This document shows positions 1 to 7,232 of a stretch of DNA of 20,339 nt, piece after piece. The notes below the pieces were generated by a model that worked only from the letters and a program-made list of their open reading frames with translations, did not search any database and had not been told where the DNA came from. Position numbers and translations under genes: made by a program. Each line of letters starts with the position of its first letter. Position 1 is the stretch's first letter. Source of the DNA: Bacillota bacterium (GTDB taxonomy: Bacteria > Bacillota > Clostridia > TANB77 > CAG-465); NCBI GenBank assembly GCA_023460515.1, contig JAEWPS010000034.1, forward strand, positions 1 through 20,339, given 5' to 3'.

Positions 1-1
1 A

Positions 2-2221
2 GGAAAAGTAAAATGGGCAGTAGGAACTCAAGGTGAAAGTTACTTTACAAACTCTGGAACTGAAATAGCAAATGATAGTATAGTAAATATAACAAGTAAT
101 GGATACTATACATTCTATGCAGAAGATGGGGTTGGAAACAAACAAGTATATACATTAAACATAACAAATGTAGATTTAACAGCTCCAGCAATAGATATAT
201 CTGTTAGTCCAGAAACTACTGTTGGTTTAACAGCAAATGTAACAATAAATTATGGTGATTCAACAACAAAACAGTATAAAGTAGGAACAAGCAATGCAAC
301 TTGGACTAATTATACTGTACCATTTGCAATATCTTCATATACAATACTAACAAATAACTGGCAAAACGCAGATGGAACGGTGACAATTTATGCAAAAGGA
401 AAAGATAGTGCAGGAAATGAAGTTACAGTACAAAAGAAAGTTTTAAGTTTAGATTTAGATAAACCTAAAGCACCAATAGTTACTTCTAATTCGAATTATG
501 CTACTTTATCAGCATATGGTGTAATATTTGATAAAACAACAACAATAACATATGACGCAAGAACAGATATAGATAATTATTATAGTATAGATAATGGTGT
601 AAATTGGTTAAAATATAATGGTCAGTTTGATATGACTAGTGGTACAATATTAGCAAAAAGTGTTAAGAAAAGTAGTGGTTTAGAGACTGTGGTAAGTAAA
701 ACTATAGCAATGCCAATTGATGCAATTGGTATCGAAGCATATGATGGAAACCTTAGTACGGGTACAAGTGGGAATAATATATATATGAGAGTAGACCCAA
801 GTATGCAAGGAAAAAATGTAAGAATAAAAGTTAATATGGGTTCTTATATAAATTCATATATAACATTTATGGGCAGTAGTAAAAATACAATACAGTCATT
901 ACAAACAGGCGGCATTTCTGGAAGTGGAGCTACTTATGATAATATTGTAACTATTCCATCAGATACAGAATGGATAAGTTTAAGTGATACTAGATATCCA
1001 GGAAGTGGTATAGCCTCATTATGCGAAATTCAAGCAAGTAATGAACCAAGTTTTAGTAAAACTAATGGATATATTTTACTGCATGCTGATCCTACTAAAG
1101 CAATTAAATCTCCATACCAAATGGTAACGGTAAATTATTTTGCAACTAGTGCACAAAGACTATATAGAATAGGAGCAACAGGAAGTTGGGTAAATTATAA
1201 TGATCAACCTATAAAAGTTGAACAAAATCAAACAATATATGCAAAAGGAATAGATCAATATGGTAATGAATCAAGAATAATTTCTAGTTATACTATTAAT
1301 GTTACAGATGCAATGAGTGCAGAAGCATATGATGGAAATCTTAGCACAGGTACAAGTGGTAATAATATATATATGAGAGTGGACCCAAGTATGCAAGGAA
1401 AAAATGTAAGAATAAAAGTTAATATGGGTTCTTATATAAATTCATATATAACATTTATGGGTAGTAGTAAAAATACAATACAGTCATTACAAACAGGAGG
1501 TATTTCTGGAAGTGGAGCTACTTATGATAATATTGTAACTATCCCAGCAGGTACAGAATGGATAAGTTTAAGTGATACTAGATATCCAGGAAGCGGTATA
1601 GCATCATTATGTGAAATTCAGCCAAGCAATGAACCAAGTTTTATTGCAACTAATGGGTATATTTTACTGCATGCTGATCCAACTAAAGCAATTAAATCTC
1701 CATATCAAATGGTAACAGTAAATTATTTTCCGACTAGTGTACAAAGACTATATAGAATAGGAGTAACAGGAAGTTGGCTAAATTATAATGATCAACCTAT
1801 AAAAGTGGATCAAGGACAAACGATATATGCAAAGGGAATAGATCAATATGGTAATGAAACAAGGATAATTTCTAGTTATACTATTAATGTTTCAGATGCA
1901 ATGAGTGTAGAAGCATATGATGGAAACTTTAATACAGGTACAAGTGGTAATAATATATATATGAGAGTAGACCCGAGTATGCAAGGGAAAAATGTGAGAA
2001 TAAGAGTTGGTATGGGTTCTTATATAAATTCATATATAACATTTATGGGTAGTAGTAAAAATACAATACAGTCATTACAAACAGGTGGTATTTCTGGAAG
2101 TGGTGCTATATATGATAATATTGTTAATATTCCAGTAGGTACAGAATGGATAAGTTTAAGTGATACTAGATATCCTGGAAGCGGTATAGCTTCGTTATAT
2201 GAAATTCAATTAATTAACTAA
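2..2221 (+). CDS. Large secreted Ig-like repeat protein, 5' end missing
   Basis: The reading frame is open from base 2, so the gene starts upstream of the window; 739 residues are visible. The GTG at 380 is internal to this frame and is not a start. The N-terminal part (residues 1 to about 244) resembles bacterial Ig-like or OmpL47-like beta-sandwich domains, with recurring 'TIYAKGKDSAGN'-type motifs. From base 734 the protein consists of an exact modular repeat: a 100-residue module A ('EAYDGN...SLCEIQ') and a 96-residue Ig-like module B ('NEPSF...TIYAKGIDQYGNE'), in the order A-B-A-B-A, followed by Leu-Ile-Asn and stop. There is no LPXTG motif, no C-terminal membrane segment and no visible cell-wall-binding domain, so anchoring would depend on the unseen N-terminus or on non-covalent contacts. 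Adhesion or surface-layer function is inferred from architecture only. Module A is not a domain I recognise. Confidence 0.85.
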   Translation, partial: GKVKWAVGTQGESYFTNSGTEIANDSIVNITSNGYYTFYAEDGVGNKQVYTLNITNVDLTAPAIDISVSPETTVGLTANVTINYGDSTTKQYKVGTSNATWTNYTVPFAISSYTILTNNWQNADGTVTIYAKGKDSAGNEVTVQKKVLSLDLDKPKAPIVTSNSNYATLSAYGVIFDKTTTITYDARTDIDNYYSIDNGVNWLKYNGQFDMTSGTILAKSVKKSSGLETVVSKTIAMPIDAIGIEAYDGNLSTGTSGNNIYMRVDPSMQGKNVRIKVNMGSYINSYITFMGSSKNTIQSLQTGGISGSGATYDNIVTIPSDTEWISLSDTRYPGSGIASLCEIQASNEPSFSKTNGYILLHADPTKAIKSPYQMVTVNYFATSAQRLYRIGATGSWVNYNDQPIKVEQNQTIYAKGIDQYGNESRIISSYTINVTDAMSAEAYDGNLSTGTSGNNIYMRVDPSMQGKNVRIKVNMGSYINSYITFMGSSKNTIQSLQTGGISGSGATYDNIVTIPAGTEWISLSDTRYPGSGIASLCEIQPSNEPSFIATNGYILLHADPTKAIKSPYQMVTVNYFPTSVQRLYRIGVTGSWLNYNDQPIKVDQGQTIYAKGIDQYGNETRIISSYTINVSDAMSVEAYDGNFNTGTSGNNIYMRVDPSMQGKNVRIRVGMGSYINSYITFMGSSKNTIQSLQTGGISGSGAIYDNIVNIPVGTEWISLSDTRYPGSGIASLYEIQLIN
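734..1321 (+). repeat. 588-bp tandem repeat, copy 1 (modules A1+B1)
   Basis: First copy of the in-frame 588-bp (196-codon) repeat. Module A1 spans 734-1033 and Ig-like module B1 spans 1034-1321. Differences from copy 2 are mostly silent third-position changes plus a few substitutions. The copy carries one cysteine, in 'SLCEIQ'. Confidence 0.95.
1322..1909 (+). repeat. 588-bp tandem repeat, copy 2 (modules A2+B2)
   Basis: Second full copy, directly abutting copy 1 with the same 588-base spacing. A2 is 1322-1621 and B2 is 1622-1909. It keeps the cysteine in 'SLCEIQ'. Its A module is nearly identical in protein sequence to A1. Confidence 0.95.
1910..2221 (+). repeat. 588-bp tandem repeat, copy 3 (module A3 only, then stop)
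   Basis: The third copy contains the whole A module (1910-2209) and ends exactly at its boundary, followed by three codons and TAA. The cysteine of A1 and A2 is a tyrosine here ('SLYEIQ', TGY to TAT). The protein therefore ends on an A module without a B module. Confidence 0.93.
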
Positions 2222-2226
2222 GTTAT

Positions 2227-2266
2227 AAAAATAAGAAGTATAAAGACTATACTTCTTATTTTTATT
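2227..2266 (+). terminator. Rho-independent terminator after the Ig-repeat gene
   Basis: A perfect 16-bp inverted repeat (2227-2242 with 2248-2263) has a 5-base loop and runs into T-rich sequence. It starts six bases after the stop codon. The A-rich 5' arm means it could also act weakly on the other strand. Confidence 0.9.
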
Positions 2267-2352
2267 ATTTGTATATTTAACCAAATTAAGAATATAATAT
2301 TTAATATATGTTATATTATATTTTGAAATTAGTGAAATTTAAATGTATTTAC

Positions 2353-2381
2353 TTGAAAAAAACATAAAAATATGGTATATT
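2353..2381 (+). promoter_or_regulatory. Sigma-A promoter (extended -10) for the zinc-ribbon gene
   Basis: TTGAAA (2353-2358), 17-base spacer, TATATT (2376-2381), with a TGn extension (TGG at 2373-2375). The -35 is preceded by AC, giving an ACTTGA ... ATGGTAT layout that recurs in front of the clpX-like and clpE genes. Confidence 0.75.
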
Positions 2382-2403
2382 GTTTATTAGGAGATGATTG
2401 AAA

Positions 2404-2919
2404 ATGGATTTTATGAAAAAAATAAATGAGCTTTCAAAAAAAGTTGGGGACGGTGTAGCAGATACATATAAAACAGTGGCAGATAAGTCTGGGAAACTAT
2501 TAGAAGAAGCAAAAGTTAAAATAGCAATTTCAGATAAGGAAGCAAATATCGAACAATCTTATGTAGCAATGGGGAGAACTGTTTATGAGGTATATTCAAA
2601 AGGTGAAGATGTTGGCAAAGCATTTAATAAAGAATGTAAATTAATAGACAAAACTAATGCAGAGATAGTAGAATTAAATAAGAAAATACTATATAACAAA
2701 AAATTAAGAAAATGTGATAATTGTTTTGAAATAATAGGAATAGAAAGTGTTTATTGCGAAAATTGTGGAGAAAAACAAAAACCTATTAAAATAAAAAATA
2801 TCGAAGAAAAAGAAGAAGTAAAAAAAGAAGAAAAAACTGAACGTGTATGTCCAACATGTGGATATATAAGTGATGAAAACGCTAAATTTTGTCCAAAATG
2901 TGGATATAAATTTAATTAA
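2404..2919 (+). CDS. Zinc-ribbon protein with N-terminal helical region
   Basis: A 171-residue protein of unknown function. The N-terminal ~95 residues are Lys/Glu-rich and probably helical, with no signal peptide or membrane segment. Two zinc-ribbon units follow: 'CDNC...CENCGEK' about residues 103-123 and 'CPTCG...CPKCGYKFN' at the C-terminus, separated by a charged Glu/Lys linker of about 25 residues. Eight cysteines in CxxC pairs predict two structural Zn sites. The ribbon pairs resemble those of many clostridial zinc_ribbon_2 or DZR proteins, which mostly have no assigned role. AGGAG lies at 2389-2393; ATG 2404 is preferred (10-base spacing), with an in-frame TTG at 2398 (4-base spacing) as alternative. 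The gene stands alone between its own promoter and terminator. Confidence 0.85.
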   Translation: MDFMKKINELSKKVGDGVADTYKTVADKSGKLLEEAKVKIAISDKEANIEQSYVAMGRTVYEVYSKGEDVGKAFNKECKLIDKTNAEIVELNKKILYNKKLRKCDNCFEIIGIESVYCENCGEKQKPIKIKNIEEKEEVKKEEKTERVCPTCGYISDENAKFCPKCGYKFN

Positions 2920-2934
2920 TAAAACCATTATATT

Positions 2935-2973
2935 AAAATGTAGAAAAGTTTATTTAGATTTTTCTACATTTTT
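2935..2973 (+). terminator. Rho-independent terminator after the zinc-ribbon gene
   Basis: A perfect 13-bp stem (2935-2947 with 2960-2972) with a 12-base loop is followed by a T run. It separates the zinc-ribbon gene from the clpX-like gene. Confidence 0.9.
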
Positions 2974-3022
2974 TACGTTTACATAATTATTAAGGGCATA
3001 TGGCGCTTTTTGCGATATTTAC

Positions 3023-3051
3023 TTGACTTTTGCAACAAAAGATGGTATTAT
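3023..3051 (+). promoter_or_regulatory. Sigma-A promoter (extended -10) for the clpX-like gene
   Basis: TTGACT (3023-3028), 17-base spacer, TATTAT (3046-3051), preceded by TGG at 3043-3045. The pattern again starts with AC before the -35 and has ATGGTAT at the -10. The predicted start of transcription is about 50 bases before the gene. Confidence 0.8.
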
Positions 3052-3105
3052 TATATGAATAAAAAATAGCAAATCCTTACTTTAATAAGAAAGGTGGTTT
3101 TGAAA

Positions 3106-4359
3106 ATGGATAAAAAAGAGAAAAGAAAAAAACTTGTGTGTACAATTTGTGGTCAAGAAATTTTGAAGAATCCTAATAAATCTGGTAAACGATATGCCGT
3201 TAGAAAATGCGATCCGATTATCTGTGATATATGTATTCATGATTTAGCAGAAATTGATGATAATAATCAAGAAAAATTTGATGCAAAGAGTTATACAAAG
3301 ATTATTCAAAAACCTGTAAAACCATATTCCATTGCTGAGAAAGTATCCATTGAAACTACTAAAAATGTTGAGGAGAAGAGTTTAAAAGAGATAATTTCAA
3401 GTGTCAAATCTGTTATAAAAGGTCAAGATGAGCATATAAAACAGATAGCTACGTCGATTTATAAAAATCTGAAAATTGATAATCTTGAAATTAAATCCAA
3501 TATTATTGCTCTTGGTGAATCAGGTAATGGTAAAACGGCAATTATAAAGTTGTTAGCAGAGATATTTAATGTGCCCGTTGTTATTGAAGATGCAACAAGA
3601 TTCACTGAAGCTGGTTATTTTGGTCCAAGTGCTGATGATATGATAAAAGATTTGTATAAGGCAGCTGGAGATAATATACGTAAAGCTGAAAGGGGAATAC
3701 TTGTTATAGACGAAGGTGACAAGAAAGATGCATCGAAAGATGCTGGTAGAGATGTTAGTGGTGAGCAAGTTTTATTTTCTTTACTTAAAATACTAGAAGG
3801 AACTAAAGTACCTATAACTGAACCTGATGGAGATATGCTTGGGTATATGGATACTTCTAGAGTAACAATTATATTCATAGGTGCATTTCCCAGTCTTCCT
3901 AAGATTCGTGAAAAAAGAATTAATGGAAAAGGTGTAATGGGATTTAATACTGGGGCGGCTCAAGATGTTGTTAAAAACAAAGGGTATATCCCTGAAGACT
4001 TCATTCAAGCTGGATTTTCAAAAGAGTTTATTGGTAGATTTGATATGATTATCGAGTTAAACAAACTTACTGTAGCTGATCTGCAAGATATAACGCGTAA
4101 TTCAAAAAAATCTACGTTATTAAGTTATGTTAAAGCACTTGGTGATAAAGGAATAAAAGTTAACTATGCGGATGAAATTATTTATGAAATTGCTGAGGAA
4201 GCTGCAAAACTTAAAATTGGTGCAAGAGGTATAAAGACTGTAGTTCAAGAAATGTTCAAGAACATAATGTTTCAAGTACTGTTAGAAGAAAAGATATACA
4301 CAGAATGTAATGTTAGAAAGGAAACTGTACATGACTCCACAAATTATATTTTAATTTAA
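3106..4359 (+). CDS. ClpX-like AAA+ unfoldase with N-terminal zinc finger
   Basis: A 417-residue protein, near the usual ClpX length. The N-terminal Cys4 finger (C12-x2-C15 ... C40-x2-C43) is longer between pairs than, and different in sequence from, the ClpX zinc domain. The AAA+ core follows: Walker A GESGNGKT (137-144), pore-loop GYFG (170-173; ClpX has GYVG), Walker B ILVIDEGDK (198-206; ClpX usually IDEIDK), the ClpX signature 'RDVSGEQV', 'VMGF' (277-280) matching the IGF-type ClpP-docking loop, Arg finger in 'EFIGRFD', and sensor-2 GARG (372-375). Retention of pore and docking loops argues for an active unfoldase that may feed ClpP. The start is ATG 3106 with AAAGGTGG at 3090-3097; an upstream in-frame GTG at 3094 overlaps that site. 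C-ending codons (ATC, TCC, CCC) look commoner than in neighbours, perhaps from transfer. Whether it replaces or duplicates the genome's ClpX cannot be seen here. Confidence 0.85.
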   Translation: MDKKEKRKKLVCTICGQEILKNPNKSGKRYAVRKCDPIICDICIHDLAEIDDNNQEKFDAKSYTKIIQKPVKPYSIAEKVSIETTKNVEEKSLKEIISSVKSVIKGQDEHIKQIATSIYKNLKIDNLEIKSNIIALGESGNGKTAIIKLLAEIFNVPVVIEDATRFTEAGYFGPSADDMIKDLYKAAGDNIRKAERGILVIDEGDKKDASKDAGRDVSGEQVLFSLLKILEGTKVPITEPDGDMLGYMDTSRVTIIFIGAFPSLPKIREKRINGKGVMGFNTGAAQDVVKNKGYIPEDFIQAGFSKEFIGRFDMIIELNKLTVADLQDITRNSKKSTLLSYVKALGDKGIKVNYADEIIYEIAEEAAKLKIGARGIKTVVQEMFKNIMFQVLLEEKIYTECNVRKETVHDSTNYILI

Positions 4360-4372
4360 GAATTGTTTTTTA

Positions 4373-4410
4373 GAAAACACTTGTTATAATAACGAGTGTT
4401 TTCTTTTTTT
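4373..4410 (+). terminator. Rho-independent terminator after the clpX-like gene
   Basis: A stem of about 13-14 bp with one T-G wobble (4373-4386 with 4390-4403) is followed by seven T. It closes the single-gene clpX-like unit. Confidence 0.92.
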
Positions 4411-4441
4411 GCTAAATGACATTAAAATATTATCAAAACTA

Positions 4442-4470
4442 TTGACAATATAGCATTTGTAGTGTATAAT
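4442..4470 (+). promoter_or_regulatory. Perfect consensus sigma-A promoter of the ylxM-proS operon
   Basis: TTGACA (4442-4447), exactly 17 bases, TATAAT (4465-4470). This is the only perfect consensus promoter I found in the window, fitting an operon for SRP and ribosomal proteins. Confidence 0.9.
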
Positions 4471-4500
4471 ATGTGTAAAGTAAAATACTTTTACACATAT
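4469..4500. promoter_or_regulatory. 32-bp palindrome over the ylxM transcription start
   Basis: A near-perfect inverted repeat has arms 4469-4482 and 4486-4500, 14 bp with one bulged T, around a central AAA. The outer part reads ATATGTGTAAA/TTTACACATAT. It begins in the -10 box and spans the expected start of transcription, ending just before the ylxM Shine-Dalgarno site. Only about half the dyad would be in the RNA, so a DNA operator is more likely than an RNA hairpin. Confidence 0.6.
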
Positions 4501-4512
4501 TAAGGAGATTAT

Positions 4513-4839
4513 ATGGAAGAAAATTTAGAACTAGACAATAATTTAGAACTAATTGAACTATATGATATATATGGGAAATTACTTACAGCTAAACAAAGAA
4601 AAACATTTGAACTATATTATTTAAGTGATTTATCTCTTAGAGAAATTGCTGAAAATAATAAAATAACTTTTCAAGCGGTTAGATATAGTATAGAAGTAAG
4701 TAAAAAGTTATTACTAAATTTTGAAAAAGTTGTTAAGATGAATGAATACAAAAAAAATATAGATATTCTAATTGAAATGTGTAGTAAAGAAAATATAACT
4801 AATAAAGATATAAAGAAAATATTAAACAAATTAAAATAG
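4513..4839 (+). CDS. ylxM: YlxM/p13-family helix-turn-helix protein
   Basis: A 108-residue sigma-70-region-4-like helix-turn-helix protein. The segment at about residues 23-65 ('LTAKQRKTFELYYLSDLSLREIAE...SFQ-like turn...VRYSI') carries the HTH. Members of this family lie directly before ffh throughout Firmicutes and are thought to modulate the signal recognition particle, although the mechanism is poorly known. AAGGAGA at 4502-4508 precedes the ATG. It is the first gene of the long operon and lies 12 bases before ffh. The ftsY and smc genes that often precede it are not present here. Confidence 0.9.
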   Translation: MEENLELDNNLELIELYDIYGKLLTAKQRKTFELYYLSDLSLREIAENNKITFQAVRYSIEVSKKLLLNFEKVVKMNEYKKNIDILIEMCSKENITNKDIKKILNKLK

Positions 4840-4851
4840 AGGAGTTGTAGT

Positions 4852-6180
4852 ATGTTTAACAGTCTTTCAGATAAATTACAAAATATTGTAAAAAAATTAA
4901 AAGGGCAAACAAGAATAAGCGAAAAAGAATTAAATGAAATGCTTAAAGAAGTTAAGTTAGCATTATTAGAAGCAGACGTAAACTATAAAGTTGTAAAAGA
5001 ATTTGTAAATAATATATCAGAGAAAGCTCTTGGAAGTGACGTTATGGATAGTTTGACACCTGGGCAGCAAGTAGTTAAAATAGTAAAAGAAGAACTTACA
5101 AATTTATTAGGTGATGGAGCTTCAAAATTAAATATATCATCTAATCCACCAACAGTTATAATGTTAGTTGGATTACAAGGTAGCGGTAAAACTACTTTGT
5201 GTGGAAAACTTAGTAATTATTTAAGAAAACAAGGTAAGAAACCACTTATGGTAGCATGTGATGTATATAGACCAGCTGCTATAAAACAATTAGAAACGTT
5301 AGGTAATAGTTTAAATATACCAGTATATAGTGAAATAGATAGTAAAAACGTAGCGAGTATTGCATTAAATGGAATAAAACAAGCTAGATCGAAGTTATGT
5401 GATGTTGTTATAGTAGATACTGCTGGTAGATTACAAATTGATGAAGTATTAATGAATGAATTAGTTGATGTAAAAAAAGCTATTAAACCTCATGAGATAA
5501 TGTTAGTGGTAGATAGTATGACAGGTCAAGAAGCTGTAAATGTTGCTGAAAAATTTAACGATTTAGTTGGAATTGATTCTGTTACAATGACAAAATTAGA
5601 TTCTGATTCTCGTGGTGGTGCCGCACTTTCTGTTAAAAGTGTAACTAAGAAACCAATAAAATTTGCTTCTGTTGGTGAAAAACTTAGTGATTTGGAGGAA
5701 TTTTATCCAGATAGAATAGCGTCAAGAATATTAGGTATGGGAGATGTACTTTCTATTATAGATAAAGCAGAAGAAGCTTTTGATGAAAAAGAGGCTATGG
5801 ACTTAGAAAGAAAACTTAGAAAAAATGAATTTACACTTGATGATTATTTAGACCAAATGAAAAAAATTAGAAAAATGGGATCTTTTAAGTCTATACTTGC
5901 AATGTTACCAGGTGTTCCTAAAGAATTAAAAGATGTTGAAATAGATGAAAAAAAATTAGCTAGAGTTGATGCAATTATAACATCAATGACTAAAAAAGAA
6001 AGAATGAATCCAAAAATTTTAGATGGCTCAAGAAGAAAAAGAATTGCTAAAGGTAGTGGAAACAAAGTAGAAGATATTAATAGATTTATGAATCAATTTG
6101 CAGAAATGCAAAAAATGATGAAATCTATGGCAAATGGGAAAAATCCACTTGGAAATATGAATATACCAAAGTTTAAATAG
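4852..6180 (+). CDS. ffh: Signal recognition particle GTPase Ffh (SRP54)
   Basis: A 442-residue protein of normal Ffh length. It binds signal peptides of nascent membrane and secreted proteins and delivers the ribosome to FtsY. Domain order is the N domain (about 1-95), the G domain with P-loop GLQGSGKT (107-114), 'DTAGR' (189-193), TKLD (247-250) and 'DSRGGAALS', then the M domain from about 325. The C-terminus is rich in methionine ('MNQFAEMQKMMKSMANGKN'), as expected for the signal-peptide groove. An 'SGSGN'-like RNA-binding segment is present as 'RIAKGSGNKVEDINRFM'. AGGAG at 4840-4844 gives a 7-base spacing. The SRP RNA gene is not in this window. Confidence 0.98.
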   Translation: MFNSLSDKLQNIVKKLKGQTRISEKELNEMLKEVKLALLEADVNYKVVKEFVNNISEKALGSDVMDSLTPGQQVVKIVKEELTNLLGDGASKLNISSNPPTVIMLVGLQGSGKTTLCGKLSNYLRKQGKKPLMVACDVYRPAAIKQLETLGNSLNIPVYSEIDSKNVASIALNGIKQARSKLCDVVIVDTAGRLQIDEVLMNELVDVKKAIKPHEIMLVVDSMTGQEAVNVAEKFNDLVGIDSVTMTKLDSDSRGGAALSVKSVTKKPIKFASVGEKLSDLEEFYPDRIASRILGMGDVLSIIDKAEEAFDEKEAMDLERKLRKNEFTLDDYLDQMKKIRKMGSFKSILAMLPGVPKELKDVEIDEKKLARVDAIITSMTKKERMNPKILDGSRRKRIAKGSGNKVEDINRFMNQFAEMQKMMKSMANGKNPLGNMNIPKFK

Positions 6181-6201
6181 ATTAAAAAATAAATACATTT
6201 T

Positions 6202-6210
6202 AAGGAGGTG
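6202..6210 (+). promoter_or_regulatory. Strong Shine-Dalgarno site fixing the rpsP start
   Basis: AAGGAGGTG lies 3 bases from an in-frame ATG at 6212 (too close) and 9 bases from ATG 6218 (measured from GGAGG). The second yields MVKIRLRR, matching the usual S16 N-terminus. Confidence 0.8.
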
Positions 6211-6217
6211 AATGTTA

Positions 6218-6460
6218 ATGGTAAAAATAAGATTAAGAAGAGATGGTGCTAAAAAAGCTCCTTTTTATACACTTGTTGTTGCTGATTCAAGATTTCCAGC
6301 TGATGGAAGGTTCATAGAAAAAGTAGGGGTATATAACCCGATGACTGAACCTGCATTAATTGAAGTAAATAATGAAAAAGTATTAGAGTGGATAAGAAAA
6401 GGTGCTAAACCAACAGAAACTGCTAAAGCACTTATAAAAAAAGCAGGAATTGAAATTTAA
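6218..6460 (+). CDS. rpsP: 30S ribosomal protein S16
   Basis: An 80-residue protein with the characteristic S16 start 'MVKIRLRRDGAKKAPFY' and 'VADSRFPADGRFIEKVGVYNP'. It binds 16S rRNA in the 5' and central domains and is needed for 30S assembly. The length is typical. The start at 6218 is chosen over the in-frame ATG at 6212 because of spacing and family alignment. It lies 37 bases after ffh and 19 bases before khpA. Confidence 0.98.
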   Translation: MVKIRLRRDGAKKAPFYTLVVADSRFPADGRFIEKVGVYNPMTEPALIEVNNEKVLEWIRKGAKPTETAKALIKKAGIEI

Positions 6461-6479
6461 GTTTTAAGGAGTGATTATT

Positions 6480-6716
6480 ATGTATAAAGAATTATTAGAG
6501 TACATTGTTAAAAACCTTGTAAGTAAAGCTGACGAAGTTGTAATTACTGAAGTTGAAGTTGAAAAAAGAAAAGTTCTAAAATTAAAAGTAGCTAAAGAAG
6601 ATATGGGTAGAATAATTGGTAAAGAAGGAAGAATAATTCGTTCAATTAGAGAAATAATTTACGCATACGCTATGAAAGATTCAGTTAAAGTTTCAGTTGA
6701 CGTAGAAGAAGCGTAA
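6480..6716 (+). CDS. khpA: KH-domain RNA-binding protein KhpA (YlqC)
   Basis: A 78-residue single KH-domain protein. The GxxG loop is in 'GRIIGKEGR' (43-51) and the following helix is 'IIRSIREII'. Family members dimerise with KhpB/Jag and bind RNAs, affecting cell elongation in related Gram-positives. The position between rpsP and rimM is the conserved one. AAGGAG at 6466-6471 sets the start at ATG 6480 (8-base spacing); an in-frame GTG at 6471 overlaps this site and is rejected. Confidence 0.95.
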   Translation: MYKELLEYIVKNLVSKADEVVITEVEVEKRKVLKLKVAKEDMGRIIGKEGRIIRSIREIIYAYAMKDSVKVSVDVEEA

Positions 6717-6719
6717 GAT

Positions 6720-7232
6720 ATGAGTTTTCTAAAAGTTGGTCAAATTGTAAATATACATGGTGTAAAAGGTGAAGTTAAAATATACCCATATACTGATGAT
6801 ATAAAAAATCTTGCAAGCATTAAGAAATTATATCTTGATCCAGAGCTTAAATTAGAATATTTAGTTAAGGGTTCAAAGATTCTTAAGAACATGATAGTTT
6901 ATAAATTAGCAGGAATTGATACTATAGAACAAACTAAAGACCTTATGCAAAAGTATATTTATATAAAAAAAGAAACAATTAAAGAAGAAAATACATATTA
7001 CGTTGAAGATTTAATCAAACTGGATGTCTATACTGTAGAAAATTTAGAAGACATTTCTAAAGCTAAATATTTTGGCAAACTAGTTAATGTATTTAATGCA
7101 GGTGCTAGTGATGTATATGAAATTAAAACTGAAGTAAATGTTGTATGTATACCTGCTATAAAAGATGTTGTACTTAAAATAAGTTTAGAAGAAGGAAAAG
7201 TATATATTAAACTAATGGAGGGACTAATTTAA
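6720..7232 (+). CDS. rimM: Ribosome maturation factor RimM
   Basis: A 170-residue protein. The N-terminal RimM domain has 'VGQIVNIHGVKGEVKIYPYTDD' (residues 6-27, given in part: HGVKGEVK 14-21). The C-terminal PRC-barrel starts around 'YYVEDLIKLDVYT'. RimM acts with S19 in maturation of the 30S head. The ATG is three bases after the khpA stop and has no good Shine-Dalgarno site, so translation is probably coupled to khpA. Its stop directly abuts trmD. Confidence 0.95.
   Translation: MSFLKVGQIVNIHGVKGEVKIYPYTDDIKNLASIKKLYLDPELKLEYLVKGSKILKNMIVYKLAGIDTIEQTKDLMQKYIYIKKETIKEENTYYVEDLIKLDVYTVENLEDISKAKYFGKLVNVFNAGASDVYEIKTEVNVVCIPAIKDVVLKISLEEGKVYIKLMEGLI

Noticed and set aside
380..382. GTG as start of the first gene
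   Set aside because: The same frame is open without interruption from base 2 and encodes Ig-like sequence before it; there is no ribosome site. The gene is cut by the window edge.
734..2221. CRISPR-like or mobile-element repeat
   Set aside because: The 588-bp repeats are in frame, without spacers, and encode protein modules.
2704..2928. Minus-strand ORF rich in Phe
   Set aside because: It is the antisense of a Lys/Glu-rich linker and zinc ribbons, with no ribosome site.
3106..4359. Naming the AAA+ gene clpX outright
   Set aside because: Zinc domain and Walker B differ from canonical ClpX and the location is atypical, so only 'ClpX-like' is justified.
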